From Eumeta japonica (taxonomy: Eukaryota > Arthropoda > Insecta > Lepidoptera > Psychidae): 64,000 nucleotides of DNA. Shown here piece after piece: positions 22,971 through 34,639 of this stretch. The position numbers and the translations under genes are program-made. Position 1 is the first letter of the stretch. Each line of letters starts with the position of its first letter. A model generated the notes under the pieces. That model was not told the DNA's origin, searched no databases, and saw only the letters and a program-made list of their open reading frames with translations. The DNA lies in the NCBI GenBank assembly GCA_005406025.1, contig BGZK01001388.1:1-64000 (forward strand), in the 5' to 3' direction.

Positions 22971-24039
22971 ATTTGACAATAGACAACTGCTACAGCAGTT
23001 TATTTGTTATTATTTAATTGCGATAAAAGAGAAGTTAATTGTTCGCTGATATTTAGCTACGAAATTTTTAATGGTATTTTTTTTATTGGCTAGACTTAGG
23101 TGTAGCATTGCAATTTAAAAAAAAAAGACAGCTCGTAGTTTTATAATGGATATAAGAATACAAAAAAGAAATCGTGAAATACAAAAGTGCAAGCCTCATA
23201 ACAGTCTTAAAAACTGTAAAAACAAAAAAAAACGCGCCATAATTTTAGTTTCAAATTTCGCGGTATTTCCGATTCGAACGTGAGGAATACGACGCGTGCG
23301 CAATAGGGTATAAAATTAGCTGCCATCCGCGGCCTAAAGCTAAACTTTATTTATTCATAAATACAAAATACGAAATATAAAACGATGATTTCGATATGTG
23401 TAGTATTTCGGACGTTGTCGTGACCATATACGGGATCCATACGTACAGACACACGGACATCCATAGGATATTTTTTTCAATCATTTTTATATTATACGTA
23501 ATAAATGTTATTTTTTTATTACATTTGCCTAAAAAGGATAGTTATTTTGTGTGATACGCATATGCAAGAGGCAATGAAAGTTCAAAACAACACTTGTTAT
23601 AGCAAGTTGAGAGTAATGCTTCGCGTTACGAGGGGTATACTTTAATATGTTGTATTTTAAAATTGTTTATATTTTTATTTTTTTCCATCTATGAGGCGTT
23701 GATTCGAAACAGCGAAAGCTTTTGTGGTTGACCTTTGCGGTTTTGCCATTTTTTTATACTTTCAAATCGTCAGCTTAATATATTAAACGATTTCGCGAAA
23801 CCTAATTCTGTGAATTCTCTGAAGTTTATTTTCAAGAGTAGATTACAGTAGCATATCACAAAATGTCGTGAGTCCAGCCTAGTCCATCTACTTTCAATTT
23901 GTACTCAGTAAATATCTACATAGTCATCAAAACGTTTTAAATTAAATTCTGCACCGTCACGTGCCGCACAAACAACTGTATCGCCCTACAAACAACTGTA
24001 TTACAAAAAGTACTTTAGCTTTTCTGAGGGCAATTTTTT
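22971..24039. other. AT-rich region
   Basis: No gene. ACAAACAACTGTAT(C/T)GCCCTACAAACAACTGTATT forms a small direct repeat at 23970-24003. A CpG-richer stretch at 23270-23340 has no coding frame. Confidence 0.5.
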
Positions 24040-24330
24040 TCAATTTCTCCTCAACGCCCCCGCGATTTCGGCCCAACACACTATCCCGACAATATGCGGC
24101 GCACGCGCGCGTATCTCCCGCGGTGTTCGCGCGTGAACCCTTTGTTGGCGTCTTTATGGTCGCGTCCGCGTTTTATTCGGGGCGGAGGCGGCCCGTTCCT
24201 GACACGGCCGAACCTAAAATCCGTTTATACTCAATAGCGTCGGCGTTTACGAACGCGGGACAACTGTATTCGGCGAATGTTTGGGAAGTAAACATTTCGT
24301 ATTTACGATCCCGAATAAATGTTCCCATTA
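24040..24330. promoter_or_regulatory. CpG-rich island, 300 bp
   Basis: This is one of the largest unmethylated-looking, CpG-dense blocks in the window (GCGGCGCACGCGCGCGTATC, GGGGCGGAGGCGGCCCG). A plus-strand frame of 136 codons spans 23961-24371, but it also covers flanking AT-rich DNA, has no domain, and reads as a chance frame. It could be a promoter, an enhancer, or a non-coding exon of the upstream channel transcript. Confidence 0.35.
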
Positions 24331-24859
24331 TTCCAAATATATTGGGTATCCGGTGCTATTCTATTTTTTAAGTATAAAATAAATTTAATAGCCACGTTGT
24401 GAGATTCGTCGTTTGTACGCCTTTTGTTCTCGGAAGGTTTTACCCCTTTGACTTATAAATCAGATATTTCTCGTAGTCATATAGTTCAATGGTGATATAA
24501 TACATTTATAAAAGGACCACTCTATATCGTTCCATGGTTTTCAAAAATTTTATTAACTGGTACGCATATACAATTCATAAAGTATCCTAACGCAGCGCGC
24601 AGGGTTTCATGCAGGAAAACGAATCCTAATAATACGAGCTAAAAAAAACTGCGTAGTCCAGGATACAATATCAGAAAAACTTTCTATTAATCCTGGAGAT
24701 AATCCGGTCATCATGGTCGACTTGAAAACCAGACCGTTATTTCTTGAATACGCTAAAACTATCTTCCGCATACCAAACCACGACCAAAAGAAATAGCGGC
24801 TTACATACACATACAGCAACACACACAAACTCACGACATACACAAAACACTAATTAACT
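24331..24859. other. AT-rich spacer
   Basis: Nothing recognisable. The minus-strand frame 24607-24843 is not protein-like. Confidence 0.5.
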
Positions 24860-25939
24860 TGGGGCATAAACACCCTCAGGAGGGATCACGAAGTCGATCC
24901 AAGCAATTCCTACAATCATGATTCCCACAGAAGAAATTCTGAAATGTGAATAAAGGGGAAACCCAGGTTTAGAACTCAGGCCGGTGGCCTTCATGGATTG
25001 CAATACTGTAAGACTCGGAATAAGCCTCTGCTGCTCAAAGGGACCTCGCTCAATGTCAATCTCTCTAGGTCTAGCGGTTGTCCTAAACGGCAGCGCTTTC
25101 AAAACGAGCATGAAGTACAGTCTTCGACGCACTGTTTATAGTGGAAGTCGGAGGAAGCAAGTGCAGAATTGTCAGGACTAAAAACAAAACAATCCTGCTA
25201 CTCTCTTAGGAGGAAAAGATACCTTTCTCTCAGGCATGCTCGTTACTGTCATTTTTGGTGAGACCAGGTACAGGAGAGGCGATCACATCCCGTACTACAA
25301 GTGTGGATACGATGTTGGTGTTCTTCGAGACCGGAGAAGTCATGAACCGACTGCGATGCATCAAAAGCAACCGAGGTACATGAAGTCGTAGTGTATGAGG
25401 ACCGAGGTGAAAACCTAAATTGTCTCTTTCGACGCGACCCAATAGATCCGATTAAAGTCGACACCTGGGTTATCCTATACTAAACGAGGGTTCATCAGCT
25501 TTCGAATATATCCAGCAATGTATAGGCGAAGACAAAAAGCGGAGTTGAAGGATAGCAGACAGAGAGGTCACAAAAAAAATTCGAGTCTCGGGGACGCATT
25601 CGTGTATTCCTGGAGGAATCAGGAAGAGCCACAAGAAGTTTGCCCGGGGAAAAGAGCCCGCAGGGGGTAAATACATCTAAAGCGAACAGGAAGAAGCCAA
25701 AAGTGTCAAAAGACCCCAAAATCGCGCCAACAAAAACCCAAAAAGGAGAGGCCTACGCACCAGCTCAAATTCCTGTAAGGTAACTGCGAGACCACTACAC
25801 AAACATATTCTCGGAGTTCATAGCACTTACCTCAGCAACCCTAAACGTCCATAAAGCCACGTGCGAGAGAATATTAGAGTTATATTTCAATAAATCTTAG
25901 ACACGGCGGAGGGCTGCGCTTGAGGACGCGGAGGCCACC
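24860..25939 (+). pseudogene. probable upstream part of the viral insertion
   Basis: From about 24860 the base composition changes to balanced, coding-like sequence that continues into the helicase remnant. Broken plus-strand frames read LLSFLVRPGTGEAITSRTTS (near 25245-25305), VFFETGEVMNRLRCIKSN and YIQQCIGEDKKRS (about 25507-25545). No domain can be named. It may be the region upstream of the helicase in the virus polyprotein, or unrelated decayed sequence. The minus-strand frames in this interval are shadows. Confidence 0.35.
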
Positions 25940-27136
25940 ATAAATGACAACGACTCTCAAACAAATTTGAGAGGAAAGATGAATACTATACATATGGCAG
26001 CCTACAGTGTGACACGTAGCTTGGTGAACTTTTATGAAGAACAGACGGAGCGTACGGAAAACCTTAAGTACATTATTATCCCTTTGTATGACCCGATAGT
26101 GGTCACTGCCAGATGCACGAAGCTTGCGCTGGAGAAGAGAATTGTAGAGATAGCGAATTTCATCACCATATCTAAAGCTTCCTGCGACGCCTAAGAAAAC
26201 TGAGCGGTGCCTAACATAACATGGGTCAATGGAGTTCCAGGTTGCGAAAAAACAAGATGGGCCGTAAAGCATTTCGAATTTGGGAGGGATGTTATCGTTA
26301 CCACAACTCTAGAAGCAGAAAGAGATTTCAAATAAAGCTTGCTAGCCGACTGAGAGCCAACGCAATAAGTAAAGTAAGAACAATGGCTTCAGTCTTGGTA
26401 AATAGTTATCAGGAGCCAAAGAGCTGTGATCGTTTGATCGTAGACGAGGCCCTCATGGAATCATTTTGGAGCCATCGTAATGGCCACATGGCTTGCGGGT
26501 GCAAAGAGGCCTTTCTGATAGGAGATGTCAACCAACTCTCATTCATCGACAGTCTGAACCTCTTCGACATCGAGTACACTCGACTAAACCCAATGTGGTG
26601 ACGGTCACGAAGGAACTGCTTTGCACTTACAGAAATCCGATGAATGTAGCATATGCCATCAACGATATATATAGTGGCACGTCCAAGACTCAGGTCCGAT
26701 CATTGAAGTTGAAGAGATACAGTGACACGAAAATCCCGGAAGACCTCCCAAAAACTATCTACCTAACATACACTCAGGAAGAGAAAGAATTCCTCATCCC
26801 ATAGGAATTCGGAAGGGGAGAAAGGTTCCGTGTTCTGACCATTCATGAAGTACAAGGTCTGACATCCAAAGGAACCGTTATCGTGCCGATCATGGCAAAA
26901 TAAAAGTTACACAACAGTGTGCCACACGCTGGTGTGGTGGCGATTACGTGCCACACCATCGATTGTGTATATTTTTAACGGACGACGGTGAAGATGCAAC
27001 CGGCAGATTCGTCAATGGGGCCTTGGCTGTCAGTGACAAAAAAGTATATGACAATAATGCCATAATGGCTATCCGTAATAGGGACAAAAACGAAATGGAT
27101 GTCTTGGAACGTCGACGAGGCAAACTCCTCGACTAA
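25940..27136 (+). pseudogene. endogenous viral element: superfamily-1 RNA helicase of an alpha-like RNA virus
   Basis: Read across frames on the plus strand, the ordered motifs of a viral superfamily-1 helicase can be followed. A Walker A region near 26228-26260 reads GVPGCEKT, with Glu where the usual Gly of the loop stands. Walker B is LIVDEA (about 26437-26454). GDVNQL lies at 26520-26540 and TYRNP at 26625-26639. TIHEVQGLTSKG lies at 26838-26873, and VVAITCHT, a motif VI with Cys for Arg, at about 26934-26957. The order and spacing fit the helicase of virga/nege/kita-like viruses. In life it would unwind RNA during genome replication. The copy is dead: frame changes occur near 26330, 26600 and 26950, with stops at 26802, 26900 and 26970. 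No polymerase follows. A cellular or transposon-borne helicase is less likely because of the TIHE-QG and AITRH-type motifs. Confidence 0.72.
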
Positions 27137-27909
27137 TAGAAGACTACAAGCTATCCCTTAAGTGTGTTAAAATAAGATTAGTTTTGTATATATGAATAAA
27201 TAAGAGTCTGTGTTTGTGTGATAATTTATGGTTTAAAGTCAACAAAATATGTATATAAAAAAGTGATTAAATTTAAGCTAATGTACATAGAAATAAGGTA
27301 ATATAAAACCTGTCCAACTAAAACAAATGTGTAAATAATCAAATCAATCTTATTGGATTGTAAATTTGAGTGTAAATAATCATAGTCAATCAGTTACTTT
27401 GACAATAATAATATTAACCTCGAAAATATATATATATATATATATAAATAATCAAAAAAGGAAAAAACATAAAATGCTATTGGTCGGACACACGAGGGTC
27501 CTACTCGTTGCTACGATGAGGGTGGGTCGCACGGTTCCCTCTAATATGGTTGAGCTGGGTGACAGCTACCCCATCGTGGTACCTGTGAGCTGGTGCTACA
27601 AAGTGGGACCTAGACCAGTTACGAAACTAAAAATTCTGTTCTGTATATCCTTAATAATAATAATACATATAGTAATTAGAGTAGGCTACGTAAAGTGCTC
27701 ACCAGAGACAAAAACATGGTTTAATACGTTTTGAGGTCTTCCAGTTCAAAAATCTAAATAAATATATCTAGATTTTTAAATTACATAAAAAAAATATTTT
27801 GTCATCTAATATATTTTTCGGAAGCACATTTTGAATAAGTAAAAGTAGATCTAGTAGCAAAAACCAATCTAAACATTTTTTTTAACAAAAAACATTTTAA
27901 GAATATTCC
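27137..27909. other. AT-rich flank of the viral insertion
   Basis: An (AT)n run lies at 27427-27447. A 122-codon plus frame (27366-27734) spans it. Its inner part, from 27474, reads MLLVGHTRVLLVATMRVGRT and is GC-richer at 27480-27620, suggesting a scrap of another element. It has no domain I recognise and is not called as a gene. Confidence 0.4.
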
Positions 27910-28260
27910 GTAACTATATCTCTCGGACGAATCGATTGTTTTTGATGCAGTTTCCGGCAATCACCGTTGTTTTTTGAAGAGGGATAACTAATTAGATTTT
28001 AAATTTATCAGTTTACCAGTTTAAAAAATATTTCAAAAAAACAACACTCAAAAAAATTTTTCCTCAATGATATCTCTTGAATAAATCGAACAAAAGTTTA
28101 TGTGGTTTGTGACAGTCGACCCAACTTTTTAGGGAGAAGAGTTTATTAGATCTTGGTATCGATCAAAAAAATACTCTGAAAGCTATTTCAAAAAATATTT
28201 CACTAAAAATTTAGATTTTCCAAAATCTACCAAAACGAATCGTTTCTAATTTTTGAGAAC
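27910..28260. repeat. two degenerate ~150-bp tandem units
   Basis: TATATCTCTCGGACGAATCG (27916 on) and GATATCTCTTGAATAAATCG (28069 on) start two units. They share the same order of segments (ATCTCT, AATCGA, TTTTTTGAAGAGGG/TTTTTAGGGAGAAGAG, TTATTAGATCTT-like, TATTTCAAAAAA). The period is about 150 bases and the units are strongly diverged. Confidence 0.55.
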
Positions 28261-28700
28261 GTTGAGCGAACCGCTTTCAAATGCCGCATACTGCGTTTTG
28301 ATCAAATAGTATATTCAAAAGTTATGAGATATTTTCGTAAACATAAACACACACACACATCCGAACATCGCTCAAAACATGGTTAAAATAAATTCTTAGA
28401 ATCCTAAAACTTTAAGATCTAATTAAGATTCCATTTTCGAAAATTGAGCTAAAAACAGTTATTTCCCACTTTTTGAAACTCTACTATTTTGATAGCGGGA
28501 AGTTCAAAATTATATCATTATATCTCAAAGTCCAAAGTCAGAAACTTATTGCGGTTTATAAGTTATACGAAAAATTGTGTATTTTATAAGGAATCCAAAT
28601 CAATTTACTTCACGACACGAAGAGACATTTGAATCAAGCTCCGTTAAAACCACAATTTTGAAAGTTTGTCATTTATCAATAACCAAATCAGCGCACAACG
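28261..28700 (+). repeat. dispersed repeat A, copy 2
   Basis: CCTAAAACTTTAAGATCTAA, CCATTTTCGAAAATTGAGC and GATAGCGGGAAGTTCAAAA parallel 16948-17055 in order and orientation. It runs on from the tandem units at 27910-28260, which may belong to the same element. Confidence 0.6.
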
Positions 28701-30504
28701 AAAACTACCATTAAGCCTTCACCTCTTAGTATTTTTCTGATTAAACGTTTGAAAATATCGGAAAAATTTACTAAAACCTTCAAGAATTTATGAATTTCCT
28801 AATGTATACCGAGCAAACTGAAAACAGAGGTACAATTTCTTTGTTCTTCTTCTTAAATAGAATCTGAAGGAATATGTGCTCTACGATGAGTTGTAAACGT
28901 AAGTTCTTAGATTTGGTCACTTTAAAAACTAATTATAGTCCGCCGCTCCGCCCGCTTCCAGAAAATAGTTCTCTGTCTAGCATATACAGGAAACAAAATG
29001 TGTTAAACTGTGTTGTTGACTAAATGCTGGGTTTCGAATGGCCAACTAAAAAAAGTTTGGTTGAAATCGGGTCAGTAGCGTGAAAGCGATAAATATAAAA
29101 TATTTATCGCATTAATGAAAATACACAAACGAAAATTCTACTTTACCATTTTATTGTATATATAGATTGAAGATCATTATCTAATTAGAGAAGAAGACTT
29201 GAAAATACGTCATGATACATGAAAACCATACTATATTTGATGGTACTAAAATTACCTACTAAAATATACAACATCAATTAACAAATGTCATTGTTAAATG
29301 TCATAAATAATAAAAAAAAAACCTGATATACTGGAATATAGTTAGCAATCACGAAAGCTTTCTTTGAAGCTAATATTTGACTGGTAGTTTGGAAGCTAAA
29401 GTCAACTGGAATTTTCAACTAAAAAAATATACTTCAACCACCAAAGCCCTTGTTATTCTATCTTGGAGAAATAAAATCCGTCTTCGTCTCGCGAATGAGG
29501 CAAAAAAAAAAAGTATTTAAGGTGAGTTCACATTTCATCGCATTTATGTTCTGACTAAAATTTCTAGCCGAATTTGAATATTTATTACGCAAAAATTACA
29601 CTGTGAGGTTTGATTAGCTTAAAGATACATTTTGTGGATTCGTTTGATATTAAAACAATAGTTAAAAGACTTTCTATATATTTTATAAATACCTTTAATC
29701 AGGATTTTTTATCTTATAGTGCAATTACATAACTTTATACACATTTCTGTTTCTATTATAGACATTTATTTGATACACATAAAAAAAAAATCCTTACAAA
29801 AATACTATGTGGCCGCTAGTTCAGGTTAAGTACGTTATTCGCTATAGGTAATACTTTTTTAGTGAATAGATATTACTCTGCTTTCAAACCAAACCAAAAA
29901 CCAATATTCGCGAAAAATTGCTTCTCGTGTCCCAAACGACTTTGTTCCTCTGAACTGTTAGATGCGCGGACACTCCTAAGAATTTATTTTTACCAAAAAA
30001 CTACTTATACTTTTTGGTGGTTACAATAATGATACAATCTGTTTTATGGAGACCAACACTAAAATAATTAAATAACAATATATTTACATAGATTAGCACA
30101 ATTAATGCAGGTGATAATATTACTTAGATACGTAATATTTGTTTGTACAAAAAATTAAATAATATACAGTCAATAGTAAACTTGCCGATGGTGATACTTA
30201 CCTCTTCAGAAGTGTATAAACATATTACTACATTAGATAATGTGTATATTGAAAAATATATAACATTTTGACTTAATATATCTTTACACAAATATTTCAT
30301 GTCTATGTATACAGAATAACAATTAAAGTGCTATTTTCCATATCTATTTTATTTCTAGGAATCTTAATAGCCCAAATGTTATTGTATCTTTTGATCTAAC
30401 TATGTCTTTTTTCAATCTATTTCTATTCTAACATCTAACGGGTCATGGTGATATACGGATAGAGACAGGAATCTCCCAATTGACCCTTTTGGTTTTGCTT
30501 TTAT
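28701..30504. other. AT-rich region with a short-retroposon end
   Basis: 28920-29166 contains GGTTGAAATCGGGTCAGTAG and ends in TTTATTGTATATATAGATT, a layout like the nested element at 8800-9170. The rest shows no gene or repeat that I can support. Confidence 0.4.
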
Positions 30505-30890
30505 ACGTTTTTAGGGTACCGAGTCAAAGTAGCAAAAACGGAACCCTTATATTTTCGTCGTGTCCGCCACTATTTCACAGGAATTTTACTTTAAAACTAC
30601 AGAACGTAATGTACTGATTAAATTCAGAGTATAGGTGTATTGTATAACCCGTTACTTAGTTTGGCAGTTAAATAACAAAAATAAATATTTCTCAGGGGCA
30701 CTCCATACATCTAACGTAAGCTGAAACAATTTTTTTTCTGCAAACATCAGCGTATGGCACATATTTCGATATTTTTTTGTAATAAACACTATGGTTTTTA
30801 AGCAATTTTTTTGACTAATTGAATATTTTCTGCAATAATCGTTTAGAAAGTAGCAGAAATTGTTCCCCCCCCCCTTTATATTCTAAACCG
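30505..30890 (-). repeat. dispersed repeat A, copy 3 (inverted)
   Basis: GGGTACCGAGTCAAAGTAGC, AAAAACGGAACCCTTATATT and TTTCGTCGTGTCCG are the inverted counterpart of 17190-17245. GGCAGTTAAATAACAAAAAT parallels, inverted, 17088-17120. A poly-C run (about 12) lies at 30865-30877. Confidence 0.65.
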
Positions 30891-32100
30891 TAAGTTAAAT
30901 AAATATGAAAAAAATTAGAAACGTAACGCTTAATAAACACTTTCAAAGAAAATTATTTTAAATATGATTGGGTATATCGTTTTTTGAGTTATTGTCGGAA
31001 AACTGCGCTTCTCTACAAAAGGACGTAAGTGCCACGAAGGTAAGCTTTTTTCCAGATATACTATTTTAGTAGTAATAGTCGACATGCCTACTTGTTTCTT
31101 TAATTATAAGCGACTAAAGTGCTTTTAACCATTTTGTGCAGGAAACGTGAAAACGTGTAACAACGTAGTTTTTTCATCTGTAGTGCATTTCTTTGCAGTA
31201 ACGGCTTCGGAACATGCTCTTAGCTGGTTTTTTCAATAGAGGGTATAATCAAATGACAACCCCAGAATGACAAGAAAATGGCCGTCCTTATTACACTGTT
31301 ATTCCCTGCCAGTTCAAAAAAAATCTATTATTATTTAATCTAGCATGTAATCATAAAAAAATGATTTGAAACATAGTTACGCAGATATTTATAATTAACA
31401 AAATATATATTTTGAAATTAATATTATAACAGCTATTCTTGTATTGCGAACTGTCATTGTGAACGCACCTTAAAACTTAGCGCAATTCTAGCTACACCAT
31501 TCCGACTGCTTCGCATTGTCTGTGCTCGGAGCAACGGCAAGATGAATGTTTTTGTTGCCGTGAACCTGAATAGTCGTGAATTTTTTGCCTAGATTTACGA
31601 AATACCCTGGGAGAATGTCTGAATAATGGTAGTGAGAAGTTGTATAGATGTCAGTTGGTGTGACCTACGTCTATGTAATGTGATTGTACCGGATTTCAAA
31701 CGGAAATTGGTGTTTCTGTTATAACTTTCATCGCCTATTTTCAACACTTGGAAAATCAGTTTAAAAAAAAACGAAAACAAAAATAATCGTAAATTATAAT
31801 TGAAAGGTCAGTTCTATTTTTAATGCCTTAGAAACAGATGCGAAAATGGATTGTCCCGTTTTTGGCTGTTTAAGCTATAAGACCTTTCCAATAGTCGTTT
31901 CTTAAAGTGTATGTTAAAAGGAGACATTTCGTCTTCCCGACTCTCATAGTTTACACACTGCTTTGATGAGGCCGTTTGTCTCATGATTTTTAACTTTATA
32001 ATATAAACTTTAGTTTATTCACATTTAGTAATACGCACGCAGCAACGTACACGTGACACAAATGAAACTTATTAAATAAAAACTGTTTACGGATATAATT
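30891..32100. other. AT-rich spacer
   Basis: No gene. A GC-richer patch at 31490-31560 has no feature I can name. Confidence 0.5.
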
Positions 32101-32628
32101 AAAAAAAATTGGTTGCCTGTAAAGTCGGTATACGGGCGAAAGTTTTACGTGACAACGACTTTGAGTGGTAAAATCATTTTAATGTGAATATTCATTCGTA
32201 TAGTAGGAAGAAGGATGAAATAATAGTAACAATTTAAAACATTTATTTATACAAAGAATTATATTTAAAACATTAATTTATACAAAGAATCTCGCACTGA
32301 ATTTCATATTAACAAAATTTTATTTTTACCTTTACACATACATACGTATTTATATACAAATATACATACAATAACTTGCAATACATTTGCGTCTCTGTCT
32401 CTCTCTCGCTCTTAGGCGGGCTAACTGTGCTCGAGTGGAAGGGACGCGTGCCTTTCACTTTTTATGTCTGTCTCTCTCTCTCTAGGCGGGCTAACCATGC
32501 CAGAGTGGAAGGGACGCGTGCCTCTCACTCGCTCTCATTGTGAGCGCATAACGTGAGCGGAGCGTAACGCAGTTTCTTGAAGTGTCACCCGGCAAAACAA
32601 TTTATAAGACGTTGTCACGTCAAAAAAA
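32101..32628 (-). repeat. dispersed repeat B, copy 1
   Basis: This is nearly identical, in inverted orientation, to 44841-45366. Both ends carry ACGTGACAACG in opposite directions (near 32146 and 32606). The middle holds two tandem ~70-bp units (32394-32465 and 32468-32535) with AGGCGGGCTAAC and GTGGAAGGGACGCGTGCC, separated by CT-rich runs. A TTTATACAAAGAAT segment is also duplicated at 32246-32290. No open frame is present. Subterminal inverted repeats without coding capacity suggest a MITE-like non-autonomous element. A TTAA sits at one end of both copies but not at the other. Confidence 0.85.
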
Positions 32629-34544
32629 TCACAGAACACAAACTCACAAAATGTAAATAACAAGAAAATACAATTATAAATATTATTTATACAATGCGTG
32701 TACAATGCATACAGTTTTACAAACATAGTTTCTGACATATACATACACAACGCGCGCATGAGTAACACCACATTATTCTACCGCTTCGTGTCGTTGTATA
32801 CCTTCTCTACTCCATGGCGTCGGAATTTATAGCTCTCTTTCTTTTTCTTTCTTCTCTCTCTCTCTTGTAACGAAACATGGCTAAGCGTGACACTTGAAAT
32901 TTCACTCTGAATTCTTCACAAATTATCAAATCGCCGCAAACCTCAAGCTGAGTGTTTCTCTGCTTGCCAAACCAAATATTTTCAGTAACTGTTAGACGTA
33001 AAACTTAAAATCTTCTATAATAACATATCGTTTTATGGGTAGTAATTTGTAGTGGTTAAATATTTTACATTTATGTAATTGTTTTCTTAGTGGCATTGGA
33101 GTGTGCTTTTTTATATTAGGTATGGTGTGGAGTATTGATTAAAAGGTTACGTATAGATACCTAATACAAATTACTTTTCATAATAATTAAAAAGATTTTT
33201 TTAGTTTTCTAGCATATAGCAACCGCTCTTATTTCCGAGACTATTACATATAAAAAAAAATGTAGGTAAATCAAAATATAATAATACCAAAGGAAAGATT
33301 TTTTATTTATAAAATTATGAAGGCAGTACCAGATTCGACATAAAACAAGAAATTCAATAATTTTTTTCCTTAAATTTTTATAAATGTGTGTTGACTGTTT
33401 ACAACACAAAAGAAATAGACAAACCTTGCTATAAGTATCATAAATTTGGAACGTTCTTTGCATTATTCGACTCGCACTAATCTAGACTTTTGTTGTTTAT
33501 GTTCAAAATTGAACACAAGCACGGCTCATCGCCGTTTTATATCATTAGTCAACATTAATATGTATCAACTCTATGAAATTCACGTCTAAATATAAGATTT
33601 TAACTAGAAAATTAAATCGCTATTACAGAACCCTATAAGGGATTGGGATTCCAACTTGAAAGGGTCTCCTGACGAGTTTCATTCAATTTTATGCTTTCAA
33701 TCTACTAGATACTCCGAAGTTCTTAAAAACTTTTTCCTTCAATTGAGTAGGGACGTCGCCGAAAAATTTTTTTATTATACCGATGCGGTCTGGAGTCTTA
33801 CCGCCAGAGATAGATTTCCCTTAAGGCTAACTAGGGCCGAGCCTACGACGGCCAGATATTAGGGGTGGCTAATCGTAGCAAATATAGTTATGTGAACATG
33901 AAGCGATAATTGTTGCCAACGCACGCAAATCCGTCTCAAAAAATATAGCTATTTGTGATGCATATAGTTCTATATTTTTAATATATAAGATACGTAGTTT
34001 CATAAGAGAAAAAATGACATGTAAATATATAAGTTTTATCAATAAAAATTAATACCTTGGGTCTTACCTTTCTGAAAGGTGAAAGAGCTCTCACGTAGGA
34101 TATGGTATAAAATAATACAAAGTTTGAAGTAAAGATTATGTATTAAAGAAAATTATTAAATTAAAAAGAAATTTTTATTAGAGCAATCATGATTTACATA
34201 ACATAACATAATTATAAGGTTTTTATTATGCATTATATTTTACATAAGAGTTGTATATTTACAAGGGATTTTTAAATGTTTACAGTTTTATATTGGTTTA
34301 TTTCATGATTAGATAAGGGTCGTTTCAAACAATATAAAGTATGTCATAAATTAGAGTTTAATTGAAAGAAATCGGATATGTAAGGCCCACTACTCCTTTC
34401 GTATATAGTGTTTCCTAGTTGCGCCATCTCGTCACTGCTTTATGACAACAGGTGACGCGTTTTATTCGTAGGACATATCTTTAACGAGCAATTCGCTTTC
34501 TGCCTTCGTCGCTCCTGTCCATAACATGCTCTTCGCTTAGTCGA

Positions 34545-34546
<2 letters not shown>
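32629..34546. other. AT-rich region with a CT tract
   Basis: A (CTTT)n/(CT)n tract lies at 32831-32866. 33600-33870 is GC-richer (ACTAGGGCCGAGCCTACGAC) and has a 68-codon open frame without recognisable domain; it may be element residue. Small minus frames at 32535-32771 and 33209-33463 are not protein-like. Confidence 0.45.

Positions 34547-34582
<36 letters not shown>
34547..34582. repeat. (AT)n microsatellite
   Basis: Eighteen uninterrupted AT units. Confidence 0.97.
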
Positions 34583-34585
<3 letters not shown>

Positions 34586-34639
34586 GGATGGTTTCAAAAC
34601 AAAAAAAAAACAGTTTTTGTCTTCTTTGTTGTAGCCAAA

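Noticed and set aside
23961..24371. 136-codon plus-strand frame
   Set aside because: It crosses from AT-rich into CpG-rich DNA with no domain, no splice context and no consistent codon use.
25230..25719. Several minus-strand frames of 68-74 codons
   Set aside because: They oppose coding-like plus-strand sequence leading into the viral helicase and have no features of their own.
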